DNA of 64,000 bases, from NCBI RefSeq assembly GCF_000426185.1, contig NZ_AUEW01000001.1:372001-436000 (forward strand), written 5' to 3'. The notes beneath the pieces are model-generated. The model was not told where the DNA came from. It saw nothing but the letters and a program-made list of their open reading frames with translations, and did not search any database. The translations under genes were made by a program, and so were the position numbers. The number at the start of each line of letters is the position of its first letter. Position 1 is the first letter of the stretch. Positions 43,311-52,396 of this stretch are shown here, one piece after another. Source of the DNA: Cellulomonas sp. URHD0024. GTDB taxonomy: Bacteria > Actinomycetota > Actinomycetes > Actinomycetales > Cellulomonadaceae.

Positions 43311-44281
43311 GCGGAACCCTTCGGCGGTTGGCGGCGGCGGGGCTGGAGACGGATGTTGGGCAGCTCGGGGGCCGGGATGCGCAGGTCGCCGTGCCCCTGC
43401 ACGGTCCCGAAGCGGTCCGCGCGGTCCGAGGACTCCCAGTCGGCGCGCGCACGAGCGATGTCGGCGTGGTCCCGTCCGACGAAGTTCCACCACATGACCA
43501 GGTCGTGCTCGAACGGTGCTCCGCCGAGCAGCAGGAGCCGCGCACCCCCGGAGGAGCGCAGGTGAATCGAGTCCCGCCCGTCGCCGAGGTAGAGCAGCCC
43601 GCTCGGCGCGTGCGGCGTGCCCGCGACGTCGAGCGTGCCGTCGAGCACGAGGATCGCGTGCTCGAAACCGCGAACCAGAGGTACCTCGCCCGAGGCACCG
43701 GCGTCGACCGTCACCTCGGCGCCCAGCAGCGGGGTGTGCACATGCGCCGGGGAGGCATGCCCGTCGACCTGCCCGATGAAGACGGTCGCGCGCAGGCCTG
43801 CCGCTTCCCAGACCGGCAGGTCGCCCACCTGCTCGAACCCGGCGGCGCCCTCCGCCCGCCCGTCCGGCAGCGCGACCCAGAGCTGAGCCGCATGCAGCAG
43901 CGGTTGCGACCCGAGCGAGAACTCCGAGTGCGACACCCCACGCCCGGCCGTCATGAGGTTGAGCTGCCCGGGGCGGACGACGGCCTCGGAGCCGACGCTG
44001 TCGCGGTGCAGGATCTCGCCGGCGATCGGCCAGGTAACCGTCTGCAGGCCCGTGTGCGGGTGGGGCAGGACCCGCATGTCGACCCGTTGCGGTCCGAACT
44101 CGTCCAGGAAGCACCAGGCACCGACGAGCGGCAGGCCTCGCTGGGGCAAGGTCCGGCGGACCTGCATGGCGCGCACACCGCCGAGGGGGACCTCGCGCGA
44201 CGGGTGCAGCTCGAGCACCGGACCGTGCGTGGGGACCAGGTCGCACAGCTCGGGCACGGGCCGGACCTCGAGATTCGTCAC
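43307..44281 (-). CDS. Pirin family protein
   Basis: A 324-residue bicupin. The N-terminal pirin domain contains LDEFGPQRVDMRVLPHPHTGLQTVTWPIAGEILHRDSVG (metal-binding His and Glu) and GRGVSHSEF; the C-terminal cupin follows (about 165-290). Pirins are nonheme iron proteins; some have quercetinase activity, others regulate transcription or metabolic enzymes. GTG 44281 is the only plausible start. Coupled to ybaK. Confidence 0.88.
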   Translation of the reverse strand: MTNLEVRPVPELCDLVPTHGPVLELHPSREVPLGGVRAMQVRRTLPQRGLPLVGAWCFLDEFGPQRVDMRVLPHPHTGLQTVTWPIAGEILHRDSVGSEAVVRPGQLNLMTAGRGVSHSEFSLGSQPLLHAAQLWVALPDGRAEGAAGFEQVGDLPVWEAAGLRATVFIGQVDGHASPAHVHTPLLGAEVTVDAGASGEVPLVRGFEHAILVLDGTLDVAGTPHAPSGLLYLGDGRDSIHLRSSGGARLLLLGGAPFEHDLVMWWNFVGRDHADIARARADWESSDRADRFGTVQGHGDLRIPAPELPNIRLQPRRRQPPKGSA

Positions 44282-44337
44282 GACCCCACCCTAGGAGCCG
44301 GACCTCACACCCGGGCACCCTCGCGCGTCTGCACACT

Positions 44338-44820
44338 GTGAGCGTGAAACAACCCTTCGAGCGGGTGGTCGTCGCACACGGTCCGACCGTGCTGCGTGTC
44401 TGCCGCGCCGTGCTCGGAGCTGCCGACGCCGAGGACGCCTGGTCGGAGACGTTCCTGTCCGCGCTGCGTGCGTACCCGGACCTGCCCGCCGACGCGAACG
44501 TGGAGGCGTGGCTCGTGACGATCGCCCACCGCAAGTCGATCGACGTGGTTCGCCGAGCGGCCCGGCAGGCCGTGCCCGTGGCCGACGTCCCCGACCGCCC
44601 GGCGGCGCACGACGGTCGCGACCTCGACCTGTGGGCGGCCGTGGCCGCGCTGCCCGAGAAGCAGCGGCACGTCGTGGCCTACCACCACCTCGGCGGGCTG
44701 CCGTACGACGACGTCGCCGCACTCCTCGGCGGCACGGCCGCGGCCGCCCGACGCGCGGGCGCAGACGGGATCGCGACTCTGCGCACCACCTACCCGGACA
44801 TCGATGGAGGACGACGATGA
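44338..44820 (+). CDS. RNA polymerase sigma-70 family (ECF) factor
   Basis: A 160-residue ECF sigma factor. Region 2 (FERVVVAHGPTVLRVCRAVLGAADAEDAWSETFLSAL) and region 4 (LPEKQRHVVAYHHLGGLPYDDVAALLGGTAAAARRAGADGI) are present but the -10 recognition region is short. GTG 44338. The stop overlaps the ogt start (ATGA), so it is coupled to a DNA repair enzyme and may take part in an alkylation response; no anti-sigma gene is adjacent. Confidence 0.85.
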   Translation: MSVKQPFERVVVAHGPTVLRVCRAVLGAADAEDAWSETFLSALRAYPDLPADANVEAWLVTIAHRKSIDVVRRAARQAVPVADVPDRPAAHDGRDLDLWAAVAALPEKQRHVVAYHHLGGLPYDDVAALLGGTAAAARRAGADGIATLRTTYPDIDGGRR

Positions 44821-45422
44821 ACGACGAGACGCCGGCCGCCCTGCTGGCCGAGATCGCCCTGGACGACGTGGCCCGGCTGCACGCCGACCTCGTGCGGCGC
44901 GCGAACGACCTGGTGGACGTCGCCTATCGGACGCTCGACACCCCGGTGGGTCCCTTGCTGCTCGCGCGGACGGCTCAGGGGCTGGTCCGCGTCGCGTTCG
45001 CGGTGCAGGACCACGACGCGGTCCTGCAGGCCCTCTCCGACGACATCAGCCCCCGGGTGCTCGAGGCGCCGCACCGGCTCGACGACGTGGCCCGCGAGCT
45101 CGACGAGTACTTCGCCGGCCGGCGCAGGACGTTCGACGTCCCGCTCGACCTCCGGCTGCTGCACGGCTTCCGGCGCGTCGTCGTCGAGCACCTGCCCGAC
45201 ATCGCGTACGGCCGCACCGAGAGCTATGCCGACATGGCGCACCGTGCAGGCAGCCCGAAGGCCGTCCGCGCAGTGGGGACGGCGTGCGCGCTCAACCCGC
45301 TGCCGCTCGTCCTGCCCTGTCACCGTGTCGTCCGCTCCGACGGCTCGCCAGGGCAGTACGCGGGGGGCACGGAGGCGAAGCGACGGCTGCTCGCCCTGGA
45401 GACCGGTGCGCTCGCCGCGTAG
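44817..45422 (+). CDS. ogt: Methylated-DNA-protein cysteine methyltransferase
   Basis: A 201-residue protein. The C-terminal domain has the helix-turn-helix and active site LPCHRVV with Cys168, plus YGRTESYADMAHRAGSPKAVRAVGTACALNP. The enzyme removes O6-methyl from guanine by self-alkylation. An N-terminal extension (about 30 residues) precedes the usual VAYRTLDTPVGPLLLA start. Coupled to the upstream sigma gene. Confidence 0.92.
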   Translation: MNDETPAALLAEIALDDVARLHADLVRRANDLVDVAYRTLDTPVGPLLLARTAQGLVRVAFAVQDHDAVLQALSDDISPRVLEAPHRLDDVARELDEYFAGRRRTFDVPLDLRLLHGFRRVVVEHLPDIAYGRTESYADMAHRAGSPKAVRAVGTACALNPLPLVLPCHRVVRSDGSPGQYAGGTEAKRRLLALETGALAA

Positions 45423-45432
45423 CGTCGGTGCC

Positions 45433-45771
45433 ATGTGCCGGAACATCACGACGCTCCGAGGCCTCGAGCCACCCGCCACCTCGGAGGAGGTCACCGCCGC
45501 GGCGCGCCAGTACGTGCGCAAGGTGACGGGCGTCCAGACGCTCACCGACAAGACACGCGACCCGTTCGAGGCCGCCGTCGCCGAGATCGCCGCCATCACG
45601 GCCCGGCTCCTGGACGAGCTGCCGGAACGCCGCCAGCCGCCGACGACCGTCCCGCCGCTGCGTCGTGCCGACGTGCAGGCCCGCATCGCGGCGCGCGAGG
45701 CGCACGAACGCGCGCATGAGCTCGGGCTACCTCACGAGCACGAGGACGACGACGACCTCGCCCACGTCTAG
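45433..45771 (+). CDS. DUF2277-family protein
   Basis: A 112-residue protein starting with MCRNITTLRGLEPPATSEEVTAAARQYVRKVTG, the hallmark of DUF2277 proteins, followed by a helical middle and a His/Asp/Glu-rich tail (HEHEDDDD). The function is unknown; the Cys2 and the acidic His tail could bind metal. ATG 45433 is 10 bases after the ogt stop, so it is likely the third gene of that operon. Confidence 0.85.
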   Translation: MCRNITTLRGLEPPATSEEVTAAARQYVRKVTGVQTLTDKTRDPFEAAVAEIAAITARLLDELPERRQPPTTVPPLRRADVQARIAAREAHERAHELGLPHEHEDDDDLAHV

Positions 45772-45786
45772 CCCGGAGCAGCTCGC

Positions 45787-46065
45787 CTACCGCAACGGCC
45801 AGTCCACGAGCCTCGGGATGCCCGCCGGGGCGACGGCCGCGAGGGCAAGGAACCGCGCCTCGGCACGGTGCAGACGGATGTGCTCGTCGAGCGACCAGGT
45901 CGGCCCGTTGCTGAGCACCATCCCGCAGGCGCAGTCGATGGTGACGCGGCCGTCGTCTGTGGCAACGACCTGACCGACCGTCGTGTGCTCGGTCGCCGCG
46001 CGCAGCTTCGCGTGCCGCATCTCGGCGCTGACGGGGGAGAGGTCCACCCGCCCATCGTGCCGCAC
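45787..46065 (-). CDS. Conserved small hypothetical protein
   Basis: A 92-residue protein if the GTG at 46065 is used; a GTG at 46047 (VDLSPVSAEMRHAKL) is equally possible. Coding-like composition with VTIDCACGMVLSNGPTW and HIRLHRAEARFLAL, which together give two Cys and two His that could form a zinc site. No named family recognised. It follows mqo by 6 bases on the same strand. Confidence 0.6.
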   Translation of the reverse strand: MRHDGRVDLSPVSAEMRHAKLRAATEHTTVGQVVATDDGRVTIDCACGMVLSNGPTWSLDEHIRLHRAEARFLALAAVAPAGIPRLVDWPLR

Positions 46066-46071
46066 CCGCGG

Positions 46072-47571
46072 CTACCGGTCGCTGCGGACCTCGTCGACGA
46101 GCTGGTCGAGCTCGAAGGACTCGTCCCACTCGCCGCCGCCCAGGCTCGGCATCATCGCGCGTAGACGGGGGTGCCAGGTCGAGGACCGGTCGGGAAAGCA
46201 CCGCTCGAGCAGGTCGAGCATCGTCGCGACCGCGGTGGACGCACCGGGCGAGGCGCCGAGCAGGCCGGCGATCGAGCCGTCGGCGGACGTGACGAGCTCG
46301 GTGCCGAACTCGAGGACCCCGCCCTTCTTCTTGTCCTTCTTGATCACCTGGACCCGTTGACCCGCGGTGATCAGCTCCCAGTCGCGCGGGTGGGCGCTCG
46401 GCATGAACGCGCGCAGCGTGCGCAGCCGGTCGGCGTCGTTCGCGGTCACCTCGCCGACCAGGTACTTGACCAGGTCGAGGTTCTTCAGACCCACCGCCAG
46501 CATCGGGACGATGTTGCCGGGCCGGACGGAACGCAGCAGGTCGGTCCACGAGCCGTTCTTCAGGAACTTCATGCTCCAGCCCGCGTAGGGGCCGAACATC
46601 AGGGCGGAGCCGCCGTCGACCACGCGAGCGTCCAGGTGCGGCACCGACATCGGAGGAGCGCCGACCTCCGCCTTGCCGTAGACCTTGGCCTGGTGCGCCG
46701 CCACGATCGACGGGTTGGTGGTGCGCAGGAACTGCCCGCTGATCGGGAAGCCGCCGAACCCCTTGGCCTCCGGGATGCCGGACCGCTGCAGCAGCCGCAG
46801 CGCACCGCCGCCGGCGCCGATGAACACGAACCGGGCGTTGACCTTGCGGGACCGGGAGTGACCGTTCCAGCGCCGGTCCTTGATGCGCAGCCTCCAGGTG
46901 CCGTCCCGACGCTGCGAGAGGCGGGTGACCTCGCTCTCCAGGTGCAGACGGGCGCCGCGGGCGACCGCGTCGGTCACCATCGCGTTGGTCAGGCGGCCGA
47001 AGTCGACGTCCGTACCGACGGCCGAACGCGTCGCGGCGACGACCTCGTCCCCGTCGCGGTCGACCATGAGCAGGGGGGCCCACTGCGCGATCTGCGCGGG
47101 ATCGGTGCTGAACTCGATGTCGTCGAACAGCGGGTGCGTGCGCAGGGTCTCGTACCGCCGGCGCAGGTAGTCCGCGTTCGCCGCACCGCGGACGAAGGTC
47201 ATGTGCGGGGTGCTCGACAGGAAGCCCTCGCCGCCCGGCAGCCGGTTGGCGGTGGCGAGGTGGTTCCACAGCTCGCGCGAGAGCTCGAACTGCTCGTTGA
47301 TCGTCACGGCCTTGCTGATGTCGATCGAGCCGTCGGGCTTCTCGGGCGTGTAGTTCAGCTCGCACAGCGCCGCGTGCCCGGTTCCGGCGTTGTTCCAGGC
47401 GTTCGTGCTCTCCTGCGCCAGCGCGGGGCGGACCTCGTGGATCTCGACTCTCCACGTGGGTTCGAGGGTCGTGATCAGAGCGGCCAGAGTGGCGCTCATG
47501 ATGCCGCCGCCGACGAGGACGACGTCCACCGGCTGGTCGGGGAGGGCCACGGTCTTCTCGCGTTCTGGCAC
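46072..47571 (-). CDS. mqo: Malate:quinone oxidoreductase
   Basis: A 499-residue FAD enzyme. It shows VDVVLVGGGIMSATLAALI (FAD), NAGTGHAALCELNYTP, GGEGFLSSTPHMTFVRG, GFGGFPISGQFLRTTNP, SALMFGPYAGWSMKFLK and ELITAGQRVQVIK, all typical of MQO, which oxidises malate to oxaloacetate and reduces menaquinone at the membrane. GTG 47571 gives the family length; the in-frame GTG at 47550 is the alternative. Divergent from a small gene at 47707. Confidence 0.95.
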   Translation of the reverse strand: MPEREKTVALPDQPVDVVLVGGGIMSATLAALITTLEPTWRVEIHEVRPALAQESTNAWNNAGTGHAALCELNYTPEKPDGSIDISKAVTINEQFELSRELWNHLATANRLPGGEGFLSSTPHMTFVRGAANADYLRRRYETLRTHPLFDDIEFSTDPAQIAQWAPLLMVDRDGDEVVAATRSAVGTDVDFGRLTNAMVTDAVARGARLHLESEVTRLSQRRDGTWRLRIKDRRWNGHSRSRKVNARFVFIGAGGGALRLLQRSGIPEAKGFGGFPISGQFLRTTNPSIVAAHQAKVYGKAEVGAPPMSVPHLDARVVDGGSALMFGPYAGWSMKFLKNGSWTDLLRSVRPGNIVPMLAVGLKNLDLVKYLVGEVTANDADRLRTLRAFMPSAHPRDWELITAGQRVQVIKKDKKKGGVLEFGTELVTSADGSIAGLLGASPGASTAVATMLDLLERCFPDRSSTWHPRLRAMMPSLGGGEWDESFELDQLVDEVRSDR

Positions 47572-47706
47572 GTCTTCGATCGTATGTTGACGTCGAGATA
47601 CCTCCACCCCCAGGCGCTGTGATCTTGGTCGCGGGCCTACGTCACAGTTGTGCCCGATCGGTGGGCTGTGGGTGCGTCGGGTTCCGCTGCGCGGTAGAAC
47701 CAAGAC

Positions 47707-47913
47707 ATGAGTCGCGACCGGGACCTGACCTCCGACCCCTCCGCCGAGCACCTGGCGGACCCCCTGCAGTCGCAGGCGGACCTCGATGCAGCCGACGCCC
47801 GCTCCGGCGGCAATCCGTCCCGCGCGCCGCGGTCCCTGCACGCCGTCGAGCTGGAGGCGGACGACGAGGCGATCGCCAGCAGCGACGAGTGGGACGACCC
47901 CGAGCGTCTCTGA
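47707..47913 (+). CDS. Small acidic hypothetical protein
   Basis: A 68-residue protein, strongly acidic (LEADDEAIASSDEWDDPERL at the end) and rich in Ala, Asp and Ser. It has codon use like real genes here and fits exactly between the mqo promoter region and the convergent phosphatase gene, ending one base before it. No family is recognised. It is probably real but the evidence is modest. Confidence 0.5.
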   Translation: MSRDRDLTSDPSAEHLADPLQSQADLDAADARSGGNPSRAPRSLHAVELEADDEAIASSDEWDDPERL

Positions 47914-47914
47914 G

Positions 47915-49015
47915 TCAGCGCAGCCTGATCCCCCGGTCGCGGACCTGCCGGGCCAGTGACGGACCGTCCGGCCCTTGCAGGACGGGAATACCCTCCCGGC
48001 GAGCCCGCAGCTCTGCCCGGAGCGAGTCGTTCGTGGGCGCTGTCACGCCGTGCGCCAGGACGTGCTCGGTGAACGTCAGCTGGCGGATGAGGATCGCGAG
48101 CACGTGTCCCGGATGGCGCTGGGCGGCACCCGCGTAGATCTGCGGGTCTCGCTGGCCGTCGTCGCCGACCAGGACCCACTGCACCTGCGGCAGCTCACGC
48201 ATCAGCCGCCGGAGCTGCGTGATCTTGTGGTGGGGTCCGCTGCGGAACCAGCCGCTGTTCGTCGGCCCCCAGTCGGTCATCAGCATGGGCCCCGCCGGGA
48301 AGCGGTACCGCTGCAGGAACCGGCCGATCGTCGGCGCCGCGTTGAAGGCTCCCGTGGAGAGGTAGATCACGGGCAGCCGCTCGTCGCCGTCCAGGAGCTC
48401 TGCGTACAGCGACGACATGCCTGGGACCGGCTCGCGGGCGTTCTCGTGCCTCAGGAAGACGTTCCAGGCCGCGAGGAACGGGCGCGGCAGTCGGGTGACC
48501 ATGACGGTGTCGTCGATGTCGCTGACGATGCCGAACCGCACCTCCGGGCCGATGACGTGCACCGGCGCCGTCGACGACGCACCGTCCTGCGTCGTGATCC
48601 GCACGTCGTGCCACCCCGGTTCGAGGTCGGCGGTCAGCACGACGTCGACGTAGCCCCCGCGGTCCGTCGTGACCCGGTGGACCCGGTCGCCCAGCGTGAC
48701 GGTCAGAACGGCTCCCGACACCTGCGCCGTGGCAAAGCTTCGCCACCCGCGCACGGCCGGGGCCGGCCGCTCGCCGGCCTGGGCCGAGCTGCCGGCACCC
48801 GGCAGGTCCTCGTCGCCCACGATCGGGGCGGCGAGCAGGGCCCGCGCCATGACGCGGACCCAGCCCGGCGCTCCGTAGCTGGCGTACGGCTCGATCCTGA
48901 CGGTCCATCCCCGCCGCCCGAGACGCGCTGCGATCCGACGGTCGATGGCGCTCTCGATGCGGGCGGCGACGTGCGGTCGTGCGCTGTGCACGTCCGAAGG
49001 TCCGGCACCGGTCAC
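47915..49015 (-). CDS. App1-family (DUF2183) phosphatidate phosphatase
   Basis: A 366-residue protein. The C-terminal half carries the DUF2183 catalytic DxDxT motif IVSDIDDTVM, with PVIYLSTGAFNAAP and WVLVGDDGQRDPQIYA, as in yeast App1 (Mg2+-dependent phosphatidate phosphatase). The N-terminal half holds a beta-sandwich (about 95-155; VTLGDRVHRVTTDRGGYVDV) that may bind membranes. GTG 49015 overlaps the dps stop by 4 bases. Confidence 0.87.
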   Translation of the reverse strand: MTGAGPSDVHSARPHVAARIESAIDRRIAARLGRRGWTVRIEPYASYGAPGWVRVMARALLAAPIVGDEDLPGAGSSAQAGERPAPAVRGWRSFATAQVSGAVLTVTLGDRVHRVTTDRGGYVDVVLTADLEPGWHDVRITTQDGASSTAPVHVIGPEVRFGIVSDIDDTVMVTRLPRPFLAAWNVFLRHENAREPVPGMSSLYAELLDGDERLPVIYLSTGAFNAAPTIGRFLQRYRFPAGPMLMTDWGPTNSGWFRSGPHHKITQLRRLMRELPQVQWVLVGDDGQRDPQIYAGAAQRHPGHVLAILIRQLTFTEHVLAHGVTAPTNDSLRAELRARREGIPVLQGPDGPSLARQVRDRGIRLR

Positions 49016-49572
49016 ACGTCGTCCTTCGCACCGGCCTTCTTGGCGGAGCCCTTCTCGGTGCTCGACGACCCCGTCGTGAGCGCCCCGCCGACCGACTCCA
49101 GGTGCGCGCGTACGAACCAGTGGAAGAGCTCGAGCTCGTGCAGGTGCCCGATGAGCATGTCGTTGGTGACCGGGTCGGTCTCCTCCGTCGCCTCCGCCGC
49201 CTCCCGGTGGGAGGTGATGATGCCGACGTAGACCACGTCGAGCGCGCCGAGGTGCGCGATGGCGCTGTCGCGGCCGATCGAGTAGTCGTCCCAGGTGCGG
49301 TTCTTCACCAGCGCGCCGGGCGTCCCGACGGGTGCGACTCCGAGCGTCGCGATGCGCTCGGCGATCGCGTCGACCATGAGCCGCACGGCGTCGACCTGCG
49401 GGTCGATCATCTCGTGCACCGCGATGAAGTGCGGGCCCACGACGTTCCAGTGGATGTGCTTGAGGGTGAGTGCCAGGTCGTTCAACGCATCAAGCCGGCC
49501 CTGCAGGACGGCGGCGACCTCGGCTCCCTGCTCCGGCGTGAGGGACGGGACTGTGTACTTGGGCAGCGCCAT
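49012..49572 (-). CDS. dps: Dps family ferritin-like protein
   Basis: A 186-residue Dps. Ferroxidase-site residues are visible: His in HIHWNVVGPHF, His and Asp in HEMIDPQVDAVRLMVDAIAERI. A helix bundle (about 15-160) and a Lys/Ser/Thr-rich C-terminal tail (EKGSAKKAGAKDDV), a possible DNA-binding extension, follow. Dps dodecamers oxidise iron with H2O2 and protect DNA. The ATG at 49572 is preceded by AAGGAGAT. Coupled to the App1 gene. Confidence 0.93.
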   Translation of the reverse strand: MALPKYTVPSLTPEQGAEVAAVLQGRLDALNDLALTLKHIHWNVVGPHFIAVHEMIDPQVDAVRLMVDAIAERIATLGVAPVGTPGALVKNRTWDDYSIGRDSAIAHLGALDVVYVGIITSHREAAEATEETDPVTNDMLIGHLHELELFHWFVRAHLESVGGALTTGSSSTEKGSAKKAGAKDDV

Positions 49573-49616
49573 GGCGATCTCCTTCGGTCTGTGTCCCGCT
49601 ACGTTGCCGCAGGTCG

Positions 49617-50507
49617 TCAGCCCCCGCCATCCGAGAAGGGGTCACCGCGCTCGGCGAACCGCGCGACCACCTCCTCGGGCGTCAGCTGCTGCAGACCCGG
49701 ACGGATCTCGTCCCACCAGCGGGGCGCCGCGGCGTGCGGCACCTCCCGCCCCCGCAACGAGTAGGGCGTGATGGTGGTCTTGCTCGGGTGGTTCTGCGAC
49801 CAGTCGATCAGCACCTTCCCGCCGCGCAGGTCCTTCTTCATGATCGCGACGACGAGGTTCGAGTTCGCGGCCGCGATCTCGTAGGCGAGGTCGTGGGCGT
49901 ACTGCCGCACCTCCATCACGGTCTGCGTCCCCGGCAGGCGTGCGTACAGCTGCATGCCCTTGCTGCCCGACGTCACGGGCACGATCGCGTCGAGGCCGTC
50001 CGCGCGCAACCGGTCGGCCACGAGATGGGCGACCTTCGCGCACGCGTCCAGCCCTGCAGGCGGCCCGGGGTCGAGGTCGACGACGAGCCGGTCGGGGCGG
50101 TGGACCTTGCCGCGCGGCCCCACCCGCCACTGCGGCGTGTGCAGCTCGAGCGCCCCCTGGTTCGCCGCCCAGACCAGCCCCGCGAGGTCGTCGAGGAAGG
50201 GCAGCTCGAGCTCGGCGCCCTCGTCGTCGGATCCCGGCGCGGCCCTGATCTTCTGCCGACGGACCCAGGCGGGCGCACCGCGCGGGGTGTTCTTCTCGAA
50301 GAACTTCTCGCCCTCCACGCCGTCCGGCCACCGGATCCGGGTGACCGGACGGTCCCGCAGCTGCGCGAGCAGGGCCGGCGCGACGCCCACCGAGTAGTTC
50401 ATCACCTCGGCCTTCGTCATCCCGGTCGTGGGGTACATGACCTTCTCCAGGTGGCTCACGCGGACGGCGCGGCCCTCCACGTCCACCATCTGCCGTTCCG
50501 GCGTCAC
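49617..50507 (-). CDS. ligD: LigD polymerase (primase-like) domain protein
   Basis: A 296-residue stand-alone LigD-POL protein: VSHLEKVMYPTTGMTKAEVMNYS, GALELHTPQWR, VVDLDPGPP (catalytic Asp pair), VTSGSKGMQLYARL and KDLRGGKVLIDWSQN. In NHEJ it fills gaps and adds ribonucleotides at broken ends. Here it is separate from the ligase domain, whose frameshifted gene lies directly upstream. GTG 50507 overlaps the ligase stop by 4 bases. Confidence 0.93.
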   Translation of the reverse strand: MTPERQMVDVEGRAVRVSHLEKVMYPTTGMTKAEVMNYSVGVAPALLAQLRDRPVTRIRWPDGVEGEKFFEKNTPRGAPAWVRRQKIRAAPGSDDEGAELELPFLDDLAGLVWAANQGALELHTPQWRVGPRGKVHRPDRLVVDLDPGPPAGLDACAKVAHLVADRLRADGLDAIVPVTSGSKGMQLYARLPGTQTVMEVRQYAHDLAYEIAAANSNLVVAIMKKDLRGGKVLIDWSQNHPSKTTITPYSLRGREVPHAAAPRWWDEIRPGLQQLTPEEVVARFAERGDPFSDGGG

Positions 50508-51438
50508 GGCTGCTCCCAGGGGTCGGCGTCGGTGTCGGTCCGTACCCCGCGCACCACCGGCTGGCGCAGGCGACCGGTGGGGTTACGGGCGAGGTACAGG
50601 GTGTCGACGACGACGACCGGGTCCACCCAGTGGGTCCCGCGCGCGTCCAGTGCTGGGACCTCCTCGTCGAACGGCGAGTCGGTCCGGGCGTGCTCCACGA
50701 GCAGCTCGCGCATCCTGGCCGCCTTCGGACCGCTCAGGCCGCTGCCGGCGCGTCCGAGGAACCGCAGCGCGCCATTCGCGTCGCGGGCGCCGAACAGCAC
50801 GGCGCCGAGCCGTCCCGACCCGTTCGTCTCCACCCGCCATCCGCACACCAGTGCGGCACGCGTCCGGCGGTGCGGCGCCTTGACCCACTCCTCCGAGCGT
50901 CGACCCGGGTGGTACATCGAGGTGCGCTTCTTCGCGACGACGCCCTCGAGCCCCAGCTGCCGGGTGACCCCCCACAGGTCCTGCCCGTCGGGGTAGACGG
51001 GGGAGCGTTGCACGTTCTCGGGCAGGGTGAGCCGTTCGAGGAGCGCTCGACGCTCGTCGTACGTCGAACCGGTGACGTCGACACCGTCGGTCCGCACGAC
51101 GTCGAACACCATGAACGTCACCGGTTGTCGTGCCGCGAGGGCCGCCGCACGACGGCTGTCGCGCACGTGCATCCGCTCGGCGAGTGCGGTGAACGACGGG
51201 ATGCCGTCGGCCAGCAGCACGATCTCGCCGTCGAGGATCACGTCGTCGATGGCCGCGAGACCCGCCAGCTCGGGGTACGCAACGGTGATCTCGCGCTCCT
51301 GCCGGCTCCACAGCCGCAGGACGCCCGTGGTCGTGTCGGCGAGCGCGCGGACGCCGTCCCACTTGACCTCGTAGGACCACTGCGAGCCGCGCGGAAGTTC
51401 CGTCGGACCGGTGGGGGGGTGGCGAGCATGGGCTCCAC
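50504..51438 (-). pseudogene. ligD: LigD ATP-dependent DNA ligase, frameshifted near the start
   Basis: Most of the ligase is intact: YEVKWDGVRAL (Lys nucleophile), LDGEIVLL, GLEGVVAKKRTSMYHPG, WVKAP and a C-terminal OB fold. The natural start, GTGGAGCCCATGCTC at 51438 encoding VEPMLATP, is in another frame. The two frames meet at a run of seven C (51413-51419 read on the plus strand as G); eight would restore one reading frame. There is no convincing alternative start downstream. Either the gene is inactive or a homopolymer base is missing from the assembly. It lies between LigD-POL and divergent ku. Confidence 0.85.
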
Positions 51439-51541
51439 GGGTCCATCCTGCCGGTAGAAGGTCGCGCGGGTCGCGCCCTTGGTTCTGCGTGCATGCGGTT
51501 GGTTCGGACCACCGCACCCTCGACGACGAAAGGTCACCACC

Positions 51542-52396
51542 ATGCGAGCGATCTGGAAGGGCTCGGTCGCCTTCGGGCTGGTCAACGTTCCTGTGCGCCT
51601 CTACTCGGCGACAGGGGAGCACGAGGTGACGCTCCACCAGGTCCACCGCGAGGACGGCGGCCGCATCCGGTACCGCAAGTTCTGCAGCATCGACGGCGAG
51701 CCCGTCGAGATGTCGGACATCGCCAAGGGCTACGAGACCGAGGACGGCGAGCTGGTCGTCCTCACCGACGAGGACTTCCGCTCGCTGCCGCTGTCGACGG
51801 AGCGCGAGATCGAGGTGCTCGAGTTCGTCCCCGTGGACCAGGTCGACCCGATCCTGCTGCAGAAGACGTACTACCTCGAGCCCGAGAAGTCCGCCGCCAA
51901 GCCGTACGCGCTGCTGCGCGGTGCGTTGGAGCAGGCCGACCGCGTGGCCGTGGTCAAGGTCGCGCTGCGCCAGCGTGAGTCGATGGCGATCCTGCGCGTC
52001 CGCGACAAGGCCATCGTCATGCAGACGCTGCTGTGGCCCGACGAGGTACGTGCGGTCGACTTCCCGGTTCTGGACGAGGAGGTCACCGTCCGCCCGCAGG
52101 AGCTGGCGATGGCGGCGTCCCTCGTCGACTCGCTCGCCGCCGACTTCGACCCGAGCCAGTACGAGGACCGCTACGCGGGTGCGCTCGAGGCGATGATCCA
52201 GGCCAAGGTCTCCTCCGGCGACACGCAGTCGGTTCCGGTCCCCCCCGGCGAGGAGACGTCGGGGGACGGCGGCGGGGACGTCGTCGACCTGCTCGCCGCG
52301 TTGCAGCGCAGTGTCGAGAAGGCGCGGAGCGCGCGCGGTGAGGAGCCGGCCAAGGCTCCCGAGGAGCCGAAGAAGCGGAAGTCCAAGGCGTCGTGA
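51542..52396 (+). CDS. ku: Ku homologue, NHEJ DNA-end-binding protein
   Basis: A 284-residue bacterial Ku: MRAIWKGSVAFGLVNVPVRLYSAT, HQVHREDGGRIRYRKFC, KGYETEDGELVVLTDEDF, YYLEPEKSAAKPYALLRGAL, MAILRVRDKAIVMQTLLWPDEVR. A Lys/Glu-rich extension ends in KKRKSKAS. It binds DNA ends and recruits LigD. ATG 51542. The divergent ligase gene starts about 104 bases away, so a shared promoter region is likely. It overlaps the PHP-domain gene by 4 bases. Confidence 0.94.
   Translation: MRAIWKGSVAFGLVNVPVRLYSATGEHEVTLHQVHREDGGRIRYRKFCSIDGEPVEMSDIAKGYETEDGELVVLTDEDFRSLPLSTEREIEVLEFVPVDQVDPILLQKTYYLEPEKSAAKPYALLRGALEQADRVAVVKVALRQRESMAILRVRDKAIVMQTLLWPDEVRAVDFPVLDEEVTVRPQELAMAASLVDSLAADFDPSQYEDRYAGALEAMIQAKVSSGDTQSVPVPPGEETSGDGGGDVVDLLAALQRSVEKARSARGEEPAKAPEEPKKRKSKAS

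Noticed and set aside
50504..51646. A 380-residue ligase reading starting at 51646
   Set aside because: It would begin inside the divergent ku gene and replace the conserved VEPMLATP start with unrelated sequence; a frameshift at the C run explains the data better.
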